DNA of 64,000 bases from Nocardia sp. alder85J (GTDB lineage: Bacteria; Actinomycetota; Actinomycetes; Mycobacteriales; Mycobacteriaceae): NCBI RefSeq assembly GCF_020176955.2, contig NZ_JAIUCZ020000004.1, positions 62,001 through 126,000 of the forward strand, given 5' to 3'. Each line of letters begins with the position of its first letter. Within the stretch, counting starts at the first letter, position 1. Of this stretch, positions 26,267 through 35,716 are shown piece by piece. A program made the position numbers and the translations under genes. Below the pieces are notes generated by a model. It saw nothing but the letters and a program-made list of their open reading frames with translations, had not been told where the DNA came from and did no database searches.

Positions 26267-27388
26267 ATGTTCGGTTCACAGACGACGAAGGTGCAGTGGC
26301 GGCCCGAGGCCGGGCGGCTGGTCACCTTGATGGCGGTGGCGTTCGGCCTCACCGTGGTGATCACCCGGTTGTACCTGATGGCCTCCGGGTACCCCAAGAT
26401 CGGCGGCGGCACCTATCACATCGCGCACGCGCTGTTCGGTGGCCTGCTGCTGGTGATCGCCTGCCTGCTGTTGCTGCTGTCGTCGGGCCGGACCTCGATG
26501 ATCTGGGCGGCGATGCTGGCCGGCGTCGGCCTGGGCCTGTTCATCGACGAGGTGGGCAAGTTCATCACCGCCAACAACAACTACTTCTTCCCGCTCGCCG
26601 CCCCGATCATCTATCTTGCCTTCCTGCTGGTCGTCGCCGTCGCCCGGTACACCGCCCGGCGGCGCGGGCAGTCACCGGAACTGGTGCTGGCCGCCGTCAT
26701 CGCCGAGATCGGCCAGTCGATCGGCGACGAGATCACCACCGCCCGGCGCGATCTGCTGCGCGGTGAACTGGCCGACATCGATCCTGCCCGATGCGGCCCG
26801 CAGCAACGGGAACTCGCCAAGGCCCTCACCACCTACCTGGACGAGGTGCCCTGCGACACCGAGACACCGGTGACCCACCGCGTCGCGGCGTTCGGACGCC
26901 GGCTGGAGCAGCGATTGCTGCCGCTGCCGGTGCTGCGGGCCGGGCTGATCACCGTGATGATCACGCACGCCGCCTGGTCGCTGTTGCGGCTGGTGCTGGC
27001 CGCGGTGGTGATCGCGGGCTGGCATTCGCACTGGCGCGAACTGGACCACCTGCTCGACATTACCTCCGGCCACGGCTGGAAGGCGTTGGTGGGCTTGGGA
27101 ATCGCCGCCGTCGGCCAGATCGTGGTGGTGGCCGGATTCGGCGCCGGTGCGGTGGTGTGGCTGCGCGGGCGCGAGGAACTCGGTGTCCGCCTGGGCATCT
27201 GGTCGGACGTGGTGTCGCTGACCGTGGTGAACGTGCTGGCCAGTTACTTCAGCCAGTTCCTCACCGTCTTCACCGCCCTCGCGGAGGCGCTGCTGCTGTG
27301 GCTGCTCATCCGCTACCGCATCCGCCGCGCCCGCGCCGTGACCGAGCCCGAGCAGGCTCAGCCGAAGAAGGCCGCGGCCTCCTCGTAG
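26267..27388 (+). CDS. Multi-pass membrane protein, function unknown
   Basis: The protein is 373 aa with about seven to nine hydrophobic segments: roughly 18-38, 48-70, 76-94, 104-124, then, after a soluble stretch of about 110 residues, four more (for example LITVMITHAAWSLLRLVLAAVVIAG and VGLGIAAVGQIVVVAGFGAGAVVWL). The charged middle part contains ELVLAAVIAEIGQSIGDEITTARRDLL. A conserved-looking DEVGKFITANNNYFF follows the third helix. I do not recognise the family. The 3' end overlaps convergent pfkA by 31 bp. Confidence 0.75.
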   Translation: MFGSQTTKVQWRPEAGRLVTLMAVAFGLTVVITRLYLMASGYPKIGGGTYHIAHALFGGLLLVIACLLLLLSSGRTSMIWAAMLAGVGLGLFIDEVGKFITANNNYFFPLAAPIIYLAFLLVVAVARYTARRRGQSPELVLAAVIAEIGQSIGDEITTARRDLLRGELADIDPARCGPQQRELAKALTTYLDEVPCDTETPVTHRVAAFGRRLEQRLLPLPVLRAGLITVMITHAAWSLLRLVLAAVVIAGWHSHWRELDHLLDITSGHGWKALVGLGIAAVGQIVVVAGFGAGAVVWLRGREELGVRLGIWSDVVSLTVVNVLASYFSQFLTVFTALAEALLLWLLIRYRIRRARAVTEPEQAQPKKAAASS

Positions 27389-28389
27389 CGATCCTCCGGT
27401 ACCAGCTTCAGCTGCTTGGTGGCCTCCGACAGCGGCACCAGATCGATCGAGGTGCCGCGCAGCGCCACCATCTGCCCGAACTGCCCGTGGTGCACCGCCT
27501 CGGCGGCGTGCACACCGAACCGGGTCGCCAGCACCCGGTCGAACGAGGTCGGCGTGCCGCCGCGCTGCACGTGCCCGAGCACGGTGGTGCGGACCTCCTT
27601 GCCGATCCGGCGCTCGATCTCCACACCCAGCTGATGTGCGACACCGGTGAACCGCTCGTGCCCGAATTCGTCGATACCGCCCTCACGCAGGTGGAACGAG
27701 CCCTCCGCGGGCTTCGCGCCCTCGGCGACGACGCAGATGAAATGCGAATCACCGCGCTGGAACCGGCGCTTGACCATCGCGCACACATCGTCCACGTCGA
27801 ACGGCACCTCGGGTAGCAGCGTGAGGTGCGCGCCGGCGGCGATACCGGAATTCATCGCGATCCAGCCGGCGTGCCGGCCCATCACCTCGACCAGCATCAC
27901 GCGCTGATGCGATTCCGCCGTGGTGTGTAGCCGGTCGATCGCGTCGGTGGCGATGGCGACGGCGGTGTCGTGCCCGAAAGTGGTGTCGGTGCAGTCGATG
28001 TCGTTGTCGATGGTCTTCGGGACGCCGACCACCGGCACGCCCTCGTCGGCCAGCCAGCTGGCGGCGGTCAGCGTGCCCTCGCCACCGATCGGGATGAGCG
28101 CCTCGACGCCGTTGTCGTCGAGGGTCCGCTTGATCCGGCCCAGGCCCGCGCGCAGCAGATCCGGATTGGTACGGGCGGTACCGAGCATGGTGCCGCCCTT
28201 GGTCAGAAGTCTGTCGGTGCGGTCGTCGTTGTGGATGTGGATCTTGCGGTCCTCGAGTAGGCCGCGCCAGCCGTCCTGAAAGCCGACGACCGAGTCACCG
28301 TATCGACCGTTCGAGGTACGAACGATCGCGCGGATGACGGCATTCAGTCCGGGGCAGTCCCCACCTCCGGTCAAGACTCCGATGCGCAT
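27358..28389 (-). CDS. pfkA: 6-phosphofructokinase, ATP-type with GGEGT/PKTIDND signature
   Basis: The protein is 343 aa and phosphorylates fructose 6-phosphate in glycolysis. Key motifs: GVLTGGGDCPGLNA (3-16), GGEGT (102-106), PKTIDND (124-130) and VMGRHAGW. Gly105 with Lys125 (equivalent to Gly104 and Gly124 of the E. coli enzyme) is the pattern described for actinobacterial ATP-dependent group III enzymes; PPi-dependent relatives carry Asp at the first place. It lies on the strand opposite to gatA and gatB. Confidence 0.95.
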   Translation of the reverse strand: MRIGVLTGGGDCPGLNAVIRAIVRTSNGRYGDSVVGFQDGWRGLLEDRKIHIHNDDRTDRLLTKGGTMLGTARTNPDLLRAGLGRIKRTLDDNGVEALIPIGGEGTLTAASWLADEGVPVVGVPKTIDNDIDCTDTTFGHDTAVAIATDAIDRLHTTAESHQRVMLVEVMGRHAGWIAMNSGIAAGAHLTLLPEVPFDVDDVCAMVKRRFQRGDSHFICVVAEGAKPAEGSFHLREGGIDEFGHERFTGVAHQLGVEIERRIGKEVRTTVLGHVQRGGTPTSFDRVLATRFGVHAAEAVHHGQFGQMVALRGTSIDLVPLSEATKQLKLVPEDRYEEAAAFFG

Positions 28390-28456
28390 GCGGACTATCT
28401 TGCCGGGCCGCTGTGAAGACCGCAGCTTCGCCCCCGTGAACGTCGTGTGACCTCGG

Positions 28457-29395
28457 TCAGTGCACTTTCGGGCAGGTGCCGCCGACCTGCTCGTCGAGAT
28501 GTTTGGACACCAGATCCGACAGTTTGGTCACGATCTGCGTGCCGGCGTCGAGGGTGCCCGAATTCGCCTGTGCCGCAATCGCGACCGCGATCTGCCCGGA
28601 GGCGGTGGTGATGATGCCGAACTGCCGGACCAGATAGTTGCCGTTGGTGTCCGCGCCCCAGCCGCTCTTGAACTGGGTGTTCTCGAGTTTCGCCAGTCCC
28701 CACTGCTGATTCCAGGCCACTTTGTTCAGCAGCGCGAGCATCGCGTCGGCGTTGGGCAGGCAGGGCAGGTGGGACACGAAGCGCAGTTGATCGTTGAGCG
28801 CCCACCCGGTCTGCACATACGGCGGATAGTCCGAGCGGGTGCGCGAGGAGGACACTGTCGTCTTCTGGTCGTCGGCCTGCCGCAGCACCGCGGTGACCGC
28901 CTTCGCAGCCGTATCGGCGGAGCCCAGCGCCTGCCACAGCACATCCGCGGACGAATTGTCCGATTCGGTCATGGCCGTCGACATCGAGGGCGTGATGCTG
29001 CCGCTGTTGGCGGCCTGTACCGCCAGCGCCAGCGGCACCTTGATCGTCGCCCACGCCGGACCGGTCGTCCAGTCGCCGAGGGTCACCATCCGGTCCGCGC
29101 CGACCGGCATGATCGCCAGCCCGGCGTGACCGTTGAGGGTCGATTGCAGGGTGACGAAGTCGGCGGCCAGCGTGCCCGGCAGCGCCGCCACCACCGAGCC
29201 GGTGGTCATGGTGGTGCTGGTCGCGGCATCCGCCGACGGGCTCACCGCGAGGCTGTCGGAATTCCGGGAGCATGCGGCGGCCAGCAGCATGCACAGCACC
29301 ACACCGGCCAGCCGCACGCGCTGCTGCCCGACGGTCACCGTACCGGGCGGCGCCGGATTCTCCTCGCCGCCGCGTTGCACACGTGATGCACGCAC
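28457..29395 (-). CDS. Beta-lactamase-fold lipoprotein lacking the nucleophile Ser
   Basis: The protein is 312 aa. A lipobox LLAAAC (Cys42) follows a hydrophobic segment, so it is anchored outside the membrane. The fold markers of serine beta-lactamases/PBPs are present in order: the SxxK position reads ATIK (116-119), SDN (145-147) and KSG in place of KTG (243-245). Ala116 replaces the catalytic Ser, which predicts loss of hydrolysis. It resembles the next upstream gene (29511-30422) closely and is a tandem duplicate. A role in binding rather than hydrolysis is inferred. Confidence 0.82.
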   Translation of the reverse strand: MRASRVQRGGEENPAPPGTVTVGQQRVRLAGVVLCMLLAAACSRNSDSLAVSPSADAATSTTMTTGSVVAALPGTLAADFVTLQSTLNGHAGLAIMPVGADRMVTLGDWTTGPAWATIKVPLALAVQAANSGSITPSMSTAMTESDNSSADVLWQALGSADTAAKAVTAVLRQADDQKTTVSSSRTRSDYPPYVQTGWALNDQLRFVSHLPCLPNADAMLALLNKVAWNQQWGLAKLENTQFKSGWGADTNGNYLVRQFGIITTASGQIAVAIAAQANSGTLDAGTQIVTKLSDLVSKHLDEQVGGTCPKVH

Positions 29396-29510
29396 CGTTC
29401 ACACCTCCACCATCTCGAGGTGGCATGCCGCCGCTCCACCTGTAGTCGAGGCATTCTGTGCTGTCGGCGGGCCCTGGTCAAATGGGAACTGTCAGCAACG
29501 GGCGAACGCG

Positions 29511-30422
29511 TCACCGCGTGCACCGACCACCCCCCAGCTCACGCGCATGCCGGGCGAGCAGCGCGGACACCTTGTCGAGCATTGCGGTCGCATCGTCGAA
29601 GGTGCCCGAATCCGGTTGTGCCGCAATCGCGACCGCGACCTGTCCGGCCCAGGTGGGCAACAGGCCGAACTGCCGCACCAGATAGTTGCCGGTGTCGTCG
29701 TCGGGCCCCCAGCCGCCCTTGAATTCGGCGCCGGTGAACGAGCCCAGACCCCAGCTCTGGCTGGAGGTGATCTGACTCATCAGATCCATCACCGGGGTGG
29801 CGTGATCCAGGCACGGCAGCCGGCTGGCGAAACGCACCTGGTCGACCAGGGTCCAGACAGTGGCGCCGAAGGACATCTGGTCGTTCACCGTCTCCTTCGC
29901 GGCCGGATTGTGCCGGTCGGCGACGTCGGTGCTGGTGTCCCCGGTTTCGCGCAGCACCGCCTCCACCGCATTGGCGGCCTGCTCACCGCCGCCGAGGGCG
30001 TCCCACATCGCCTGCGCGGCCTCGTTGTCGGAGGCGGTGATGGCCGCGGCCGCGCTGTCGGCGAGACCGGTGGAGTCCTGTCGCAGCGCCGCCAGCGCCA
30101 GCGGCACCTTGATCGTCGACCAGGCCACCCCGGTGGTCCAACTGCCCAGCGTGGTGACCTGACGGCCGTCGACCGGCATCAACGCGATCCCGACGGTCCC
30201 GTGTAGGTCGTCCTGCATCGCGGCGAAATCGGCGGCGAGGGTCTTCGAGACACTGTCGGCAGGCGCCGGGACCGCCGGCGCGGGTATCCCGGGCGATCCG
30301 AGATCGGCCGGCGTCGGCACCCCCGCCTGCGCGGTGCAGGCGACCAGAGTGGTCACGGTCGCGCCGAGCAGCAGGACGATACGCAGCGCGGCACGTCGCA
30401 CCGGATTCTGATCAGTAGACAT
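29511..30422 (-). CDS. Beta-lactamase-fold (serine hydrolase) lipoprotein
   Basis: The protein is 303 aa. The signal sequence has lipobox TLVAC (Cys29). STIK (102-105), SDN (131-133) and KGG (235-237) stand at the three active-site places of class A beta-lactamase-like enzymes, so it could still be active, though KGG is not the usual KTG. The ATG overlaps the stop of the large kinase gene by 11 bp, which suggests coupled translation. Its paralogue lies 115 bp downstream. The substrate (peptidoglycan or beta-lactam) is unknown. Confidence 0.85.
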   Translation of the reverse strand: MSTDQNPVRRAALRIVLLLGATVTTLVACTAQAGVPTPADLGSPGIPAPAVPAPADSVSKTLAADFAAMQDDLHGTVGIALMPVDGRQVTTLGSWTTGVAWSTIKVPLALAALRQDSTGLADSAAAAITASDNEAAQAMWDALGGGEQAANAVEAVLRETGDTSTDVADRHNPAAKETVNDQMSFGATVWTLVDQVRFASRLPCLDHATPVMDLMSQITSSQSWGLGSFTGAEFKGGWGPDDDTGNYLVRQFGLLPTWAGQVAVAIAAQPDSGTFDDATAMLDKVSALLARHARELGGGRCTR

Positions 30423-33400
30423 ACACCACCGCGTTCTCACCACCGGTACAGGTCACGTACTGGCCGGACGAGGTGCAGCTCATCGTGTAGGACCGTCCGG
30501 TCACCGGACTGGTCGCCACCACCGAGGAGGGTGCACTGGAACCGGACGCCGCCTGGGCGTACGCCTTGCGCACTGCTTCCGCGAAGGCGCAGGTGGTCGC
30601 CGTGGAGCCTGTTGCCGTTTTCGTGTACTTCCCTTGCGTTCCCGAACTGGACGAACTCGAGCAGGCCGTGGCGCTCGACGGCAACGACGACGGCACACCG
30701 GAGGCGGACGTCGACGGCTTGGCCGACGTACCGCCCGGCGTGGACGGACTGCCGGTATCGGTATCGGCCGTCGTGGTGGGCGCGGCGGTATCGGCGGCAG
30801 GGGTCCGCGCCGATCCGGACACGCTCATCAGATGCCACGCGACCACACCGACCACCGCCGCCAGCGCCAGCCCGAGCAGGAAGAGCACCACCGCCGTCAC
30901 CGCCGAGCGCTTCCGCCGCGGCGGGTCGTCGTCGTACTCGTCGCCGTAACCGTAGTAATCGTCGTATCCCTCGTCATACGAGCCGTATTCCCCTGATCTC
31001 GGCACATATTCGGTGGCTGGATCGTAGCCGGAATCGGCCGCGGGATAGCCGAGATCGTGGTCATAGCCGGAGATCAACCCGTAGCCGTGCTGCTCCCCAT
31101 CGGAATCGTCCAGAGCGTAGCGCTCGAGTCCGGGATGCGGAATGTACTCCGTGGCCGCGTGATCCGGGTCGTCGTCGGGCCGATTCGATTGCGGGACATA
31201 GGTTGTCGCGGGATCGTAGGCATCCGGCTCGTCATCGCCCGGATGCCGCGACGGGTACCCGGAACGATCGTCCGCCCCGCCGCCGGGATATCCGGCCGCG
31301 TCACCACCGCCGGGGTAACCCGGCTGATTCCCGCCGGTATACCCGTCGGAGTCGCGACCACCGGGGTAGCTCGCGGCGCCGCCGGTGACGTAGCCGGGTG
31401 TTCCGAGGCTGCCGAGGTGATCGGGTGTTCCGGCACTGCCGGGGTAGCCCGGCGTCCCACTGCTGCTCGGATAGCCGGGGGTTCCCACGCTGCCGGGGTA
31501 AGCGGGTGTCTCGCCGCTGCTCGGGTAGCCGGGTGATCCCGCGTTGCCAGCGCGACCAGGTGTTCCGGCACTGGCGGGGTAGCCCGGCGTGCCGCCGCCG
31601 CTCGGATAGTCCGGTGTTCCCGCGCTGCCGGGATAATCAGATGTCCCGCGACTGCCGGGGTAGCCGGCCGTCGCACTACTGCCGGGGTAGCCCGCCGCAT
31701 CGCCGCTACCGGGATCGCCGGCCGAGTCGCGACCCCCGGGGTAGCCCGAGCCGCTGTGGAGATGCTGATCCGGGATGCCGCCGGGACGAGCGGATCGGCT
31801 GCCACCGGGGAAGTTCGGCGACTCGCCGCCGCCCGGGAAGCCGGATGATCCACTGCCGCTGGGATATCCGCTCGATCCCGCGCCACCCGCGAGGGGCCGG
31901 TAGCCGGCCGCCGAGCCCGGATCGCTGTCCTCCGGGCCACTTCCGGGGGCAGGCCGGTAACGGCCGGCGGAACCGATCGCTTCGAATGCGCCGAGCGAAC
32001 GAGAGCCGGGAGTCCCGGGCTGATCGGCTGTCGAGTGACCGCCGGCCGGGGAACGACCGAGGTCGAACGGCCGGTCGGCAGGACCCGACGCACCCGGATA
32101 ACCGCTCACACCGGAGCTTGAATTACCGATTCCCGCTGTCTGGGAACGACTTTCGGCCGAAGTGCCACTCCAGCCGGGCTGTCCGCCGATGCCCGTGGGA
32201 GGCTGGTCACCGGCGCGGCCGGCGGTCCGATCGAATCCGTCGGAACTCGGGTTGTCGATCCCCAGTTGAGCGCCCGCGCGCCGCTGAGGCAACGGCGGCA
32301 GCGGCGTGAACTCGGATTCACCGGGCCGCACCGATGTCGCATCGGTCGGCAGGATCACCGGCAGATCGTTGCCGGCGTTCGACTCGGCATCCGGATCGGG
32401 CGGCGGGATGATGCGTAGAGTACCGGTAGTGGTGTAAGTGCGAGACTGCGGATCGATCCCCGGCCGCAAATCATCCTGCCCCGCAACAGGATTCGCGGAG
32501 TCGTCCGCGCCCGGCTGCCCCGGCGCCGCGCTCGGCTGCCCCGGCACGCGACCAGGCACCTGCGTACCCCGCGAATCGGCCCCCGCCTGCCCCCCGACAC
32601 CCGGCAGCTGTCCGACACCCGGGGACTGCCCGCCGCGCGGTCCACCCGCTGGCTGCCCGGGAACACCGGGCCACTGTCCGGTCCCCGGCTGCCCCTGCCC
32701 AGGTGTCGACCGCCCCGGAACACCCGGCAATTGCCCGGCCACGGACTGTCCCGGAACACCGGGCTGCCTGACTCCGGCTTGTCCCGGAACGCCCGGTTGC
32801 CCGGCGGCGGACTGCCCCGGAACGCCAGGCTGCCAGGCCGCGGGTCGCCCCGGAAGTTGTCCTGCCGCAGGCTGTCCTGGAACGTCCGGTTGTTGCCTGC
32901 CCGGCTGTCCTGGGATGCCCGACTGCTGGTCGGCCCCGGCCGGGAACTGCCCGGTGCGCGGTCCGCCCGATCGCCCGGTACCGGGATCCCCCGGATTTTG
33001 CCCCGTGCCGGACGCGGCCGAGCGCTGGCCAGGACCGTGGGCGGCCGGGAATGCACCCGTACCCGGCGCGGCCGGGAACTGGCCTGTGCCGGGCCCGGCC
33101 GGCTGGCCCGTGCCGGGTATGCCGGGGAATTGACCTGTGCCGGGTCCGGTCTGGCCTGTCCCAGGTGTGGCTGGGAATTGACCCGTGCCGGGTCCGGTCC
33201 GGCCTGTCCCAGGCGTGCCCGGGAGCTGACCTGTGCCGCGTCCGGTTGATTGACCTGTCCCGGGCATGCCCGGGACTTGATCTGTGCCGGGTCGGGCCGA
33301 TTGGCTCGTCCCAGGTATGCCGGGGAGTTGACCTGTGCCGGGTCCGGTCCGGCCTGTGCCGGGAGTGCCGGGGAACTGGCTTGTGCCGGGTCCGGGCGGC

Positions 33401-34953
33401 TGGCCCGTGCCGGGAGTGCCCGGAAGCTGACCAGCGCCGGGTCGAGTCGACTGGCCTGTGCCAGGAGCGCCGGGAAATTGGCCTGTACCGGGTTCGGCAG
33501 ACTGACCTGCTCCGGGCGAAGCCGGGTAACGACCGGTACCCGGGAAACCTGGTGCTCCCGACTGGAGGTTCGTGCCGGGGATCGCGGGGAACTGCCCGCT
33601 GCTCGGTCCGGCCGGCCGCTGTCCTGCACCGGGAGCGGCAGGGAACTGCCCGGTGCCGGCCGCCGACTGTTGACCGGATCCGGGTGCACCCGCATATCGA
33701 CCGTCACCTGGTGTGCCCGACTGTCCCGCGCCCGGTGGCCGACCGCCACCCGGGGTGGCCGGATATTGCCCGGTCCCCGGTGTGGCCGGATATTGCCCGG
33801 TGGCGGGACCACTCTCGGACTGGCTTGTGCGCTTACTCTTCTGGCCGCGCGCTCGGAATTGCGCCGGGATGGTCGGTCCGGTGGGGCCGAAGGGCTGAAA
33901 GTTGCTCTGTTCCACCGCTGCCCGGCCCCAACTGGAGGGCAGATAGGTCGTCGACGGATTGAATCCGGCTTGCGGCGGGATGGTTTCGCCGGTAGCGGCC
34001 GTGGGCGGGATCAGCGGGACGAGACGCGCCGGTGGCGTCGCCGGGACGGCCGGCTCCGGTTCCGGTTGTTCCGCGGCGACCGGTACATCGACCTCATCCG
34101 GCTCCACGGGCTGGCCGGGCAGACCGGCGGCCGCGCGGGCGGCGCCGGCGAATTCCCCGCTGGTGGCATAGCGATCGGCGGGATTCTTCTCCATGGCGTG
34201 CGCGATCACCGCGTCGAGTGCCGCCGGAATCTCCCTGCGTTGCAGGCTTGCTCGCGGCGGCGGCTCCGAGAGGTGCGCGCGGATGAGTTCGCTGCGGCTG
34301 CGCGCCGGGAACGGGGTTGTGCCGGTGAGACATTCGTGCAGCACACCGGCGAGCGCATAGGTGTCGGCATGGCCGGTCACCGGTCCGGCGTCGAACCCCT
34401 CCGGCGCCGTGTAGAGGTAGGAGTTCAGCGCGGTGGCGCCGGCCCGGGCGGCACCGGTCTCACCGTCGGTGCCCGCGACGCCGAAATCGGTGAGGTACAC
34501 CTCGTCGGCGGCGGTCACCAGGATGTTGGACGGCTTGACGTCGCGATGCACCAACCCGGCCGCGTGTGCGGCGTCCAGGGCGGTCGCGACCTGATAGATG
34601 AGATTGACCGCCCGCACCGGATCCAACGGCGCTTCCCGCTGGAGCAGTGAGCGCAGATTGCCCTCGCGCACGAACATCATGTCCACATACAGGACGTGAT
34701 TCATCTCACCGACGCCGTAGATCGGAATGATGTGCGAATGTCCCAATTGTGCGGCTTTGCGCGATTCCTGAAGAAATCGTTGCCGATAAGTCGAGTCGTG
34801 GGTGAGTTCCGTGGACAGCAACTTCAGGGCGACGACACGATTCTGTTCGGTGTCGTAGGCCTCGTAGACCTCGCCCACTGTGCCCCTGCCGAGCAGTGAG
34901 CGCAGCTCGTACGGACCGAACTGCGTGCCGGCCCGTGATCGCGGTGCGTTCAC
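30412..34953 (-). CDS. Giant Ser/Thr protein kinase with collagen-like repeats, TM and Cys-bearing outer domain
   Basis: The protein is 1513 aa. The kinase domain (about 14-275) has LGRGTVGEVY, Lys44, HRDVKPSN (136-143), DFG (156-158) and APEG, so it should be active. About 950 residues of low complexity follow: first GTGQxPGxPGTG-type repeats of 10-14 residues, then YPGSxGTPG-type repeats of about 11, with an acidic/Tyr-rich stretch before the TM helix (about 1354-1376). The outer tail of about 137 residues is Ser/Thr-rich and ends in a small domain with four Cys. The GTG at 34953 is chosen since GGAGG is 8 nt upstream; the ATG at 34968 would add five residues. It is followed in overlap by the lipoprotein genes. 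Confidence 0.93.
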   Translation of the reverse strand: MNAPRSRAGTQFGPYELRSLLGRGTVGEVYEAYDTEQNRVVALKLLSTELTHDSTYRQRFLQESRKAAQLGHSHIIPIYGVGEMNHVLYVDMMFVREGNLRSLLQREAPLDPVRAVNLIYQVATALDAAHAAGLVHRDVKPSNILVTAADEVYLTDFGVAGTDGETGAARAGATALNSYLYTAPEGFDAGPVTGHADTYALAGVLHECLTGTTPFPARSRSELIRAHLSEPPPRASLQRREIPAALDAVIAHAMEKNPADRYATSGEFAGAARAAAGLPGQPVEPDEVDVPVAAEQPEPEPAVPATPPARLVPLIPPTAATGETIPPQAGFNPSTTYLPSSWGRAAVEQSNFQPFGPTGPTIPAQFRARGQKSKRTSQSESGPATGQYPATPGTGQYPATPGGGRPPGAGQSGTPGDGRYAGAPGSGQQSAAGTGQFPAAPGAGQRPAGPSSGQFPAIPGTNLQSGAPGFPGTGRYPASPGAGQSAEPGTGQFPGAPGTGQSTRPGAGQLPGTPGTGQPPGPGTSQFPGTPGTGRTGPGTGQLPGIPGTSQSARPGTDQVPGMPGTGQSTGRGTGQLPGTPGTGRTGPGTGQFPATPGTGQTGPGTGQFPGIPGTGQPAGPGTGQFPAAPGTGAFPAAHGPGQRSAASGTGQNPGDPGTGRSGGPRTGQFPAGADQQSGIPGQPGRQQPDVPGQPAAGQLPGRPAAWQPGVPGQSAAGQPGVPGQAGVRQPGVPGQSVAGQLPGVPGRSTPGQGQPGTGQWPGVPGQPAGGPRGGQSPGVGQLPGVGGQAGADSRGTQVPGRVPGQPSAAPGQPGADDSANPVAGQDDLRPGIDPQSRTYTTTGTLRIIPPPDPDAESNAGNDLPVILPTDATSVRPGESEFTPLPPLPQRRAGAQLGIDNPSSDGFDRTAGRAGDQPPTGIGGQPGWSGTSAESRSQTAGIGNSSSGVSGYPGASGPADRPFDLGRSPAGGHSTADQPGTPGSRSLGAFEAIGSAGRYRPAPGSGPEDSDPGSAAGYRPLAGGAGSSGYPSGSGSSGFPGGGESPNFPGGSRSARPGGIPDQHLHSGSGYPGGRDSAGDPGSGDAAGYPGSSATAGYPGSRGTSDYPGSAGTPDYPSGGGTPGYPASAGTPGRAGNAGSPGYPSSGETPAYPGSVGTPGYPSSSGTPGYPGSAGTPDHLGSLGTPGYVTGGAASYPGGRDSDGYTGGNQPGYPGGGDAAGYPGGGADDRSGYPSRHPGDDEPDAYDPATTYVPQSNRPDDDPDHAATEYIPHPGLERYALDDSDGEQHGYGLISGYDHDLGYPAADSGYDPATEYVPRSGEYGSYDEGYDDYYGYGDEYDDDPPRRKRSAVTAVVLFLLGLALAAVVGVVAWHLMSVSGSARTPAADTAAPTTTADTDTGSPSTPGGTSAKPSTSASGVPSSLPSSATACSSSSSSGTQGKYTKTATGSTATTCAFAEAVRKAYAQAASGSSAPSSVVATSPVTGRSYTMSCTSSGQYVTCTGGENAVVYVY

Positions 34954-35023
34954 CGGTGAAACCTCCATCGTCGTGGGCAGGGTGCGTCACCCGTGCCCGG
35001 TGGCCCACCGGGGTGCCTGCCCC

Positions 35024-35716
35024 TCAATCAGCAGATTCTCCAGGTGCCACGACACCGTGGTCAAATGCGAACACGATTGCCGCCGCCCGGTCCCGTAACC
35101 CCAGCTTCCCGAAGATGTGTCCTACGTGGCTCTTTACTGTCACTTCGGAGATACCGAGTTCGGAGGCTATCTCTGTATTGACACGTCCGCGACCGATGAG
35201 TTTCAGAACGTCGAGTTCGCGAGCGGTCAGTTCGTTGAGATGCTCCTCACGCGAGGCCGAGGTGGGCCGCGTGGAACGGTATGCCGATAGCACCCGACCC
35301 GTCACCGACGGATCCAGCCAGGAGTCGCCACCGGCGACCGTACGGACCGCCCGGATCAGGTCCTCGGCCGGGGAATCCTTGAGGATGAAACCGGCGGCCC
35401 CCGCTCGCAGCGCACCGGACAGCAAATGGTCGTCGTCGAAGGTGGTGAGTACGAGCACCGGGGGCGCCTGCTCACCTGTGCGCACCCGCTGCGTCGCGTC
35501 GATGCCGCCCACCCGCTTCATCCGCAGGTCCATCAGCACCACATCCGGCCGTTGCGCGGCCAGTGCGGCGGGCACCTCGTCACCGTCGGAGCACTCGGTG
35601 ACGACGAAGCCGTCGCGGCGGCGCAGGATGCGCCGGAGACCACCACGGACCAGTTCCTGATCGTCGACGACGAGGACGGCGATCGTCTCGGCCTCGCCGG
35701 GGCCGTCGGCGATCAC
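35024..35716 (-). CDS. NarL/LuxR-type response regulator
   Basis: The protein is 230 aa from a GTG that overlaps the kinase stop by 3 bp within the motif GTGA. Receiver: DD at about 18-19, Asp63 in VVLMDLRMK, Thr in VLTTF, Lys in GFILKDSP. Output: LTARELDVLKLIGRGRVNTEIASELGISEVTVKSHV. CAGGAGAG ahead of the start is a good ribosome binding site. It forms a pair with the kinase and probably controls the divergent ABC transporter genes. Confidence 0.94.
   Translation of the reverse strand: MIADGPGEAETIAVLVVDDQELVRGGLRRILRRRDGFVVTECSDGDEVPAALAAQRPDVVLMDLRMKRVGGIDATQRVRTGEQAPPVLVLTTFDDDHLLSGALRAGAAGFILKDSPAEDLIRAVRTVAGGDSWLDPSVTGRVLSAYRSTRPTSASREEHLNELTARELDVLKLIGRGRVNTEIASELGISEVTVKSHVGHIFGKLGLRDRAAAIVFAFDHGVVAPGESAD

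Noticed and set aside
25945..26766. 22-residue repeat protein read through the 66-bp array
   Set aside because: The frame runs on out of phase into the membrane protein gene and lacks a start signal; repeat-driven open frames exist on both strands.
30531..34650. Several long + strand open frames opposite the giant kinase
   Set aside because: They arise from the repeat-rich GC-biased DNA. The minus frame alone has kinase motifs, TM helix and a good start.
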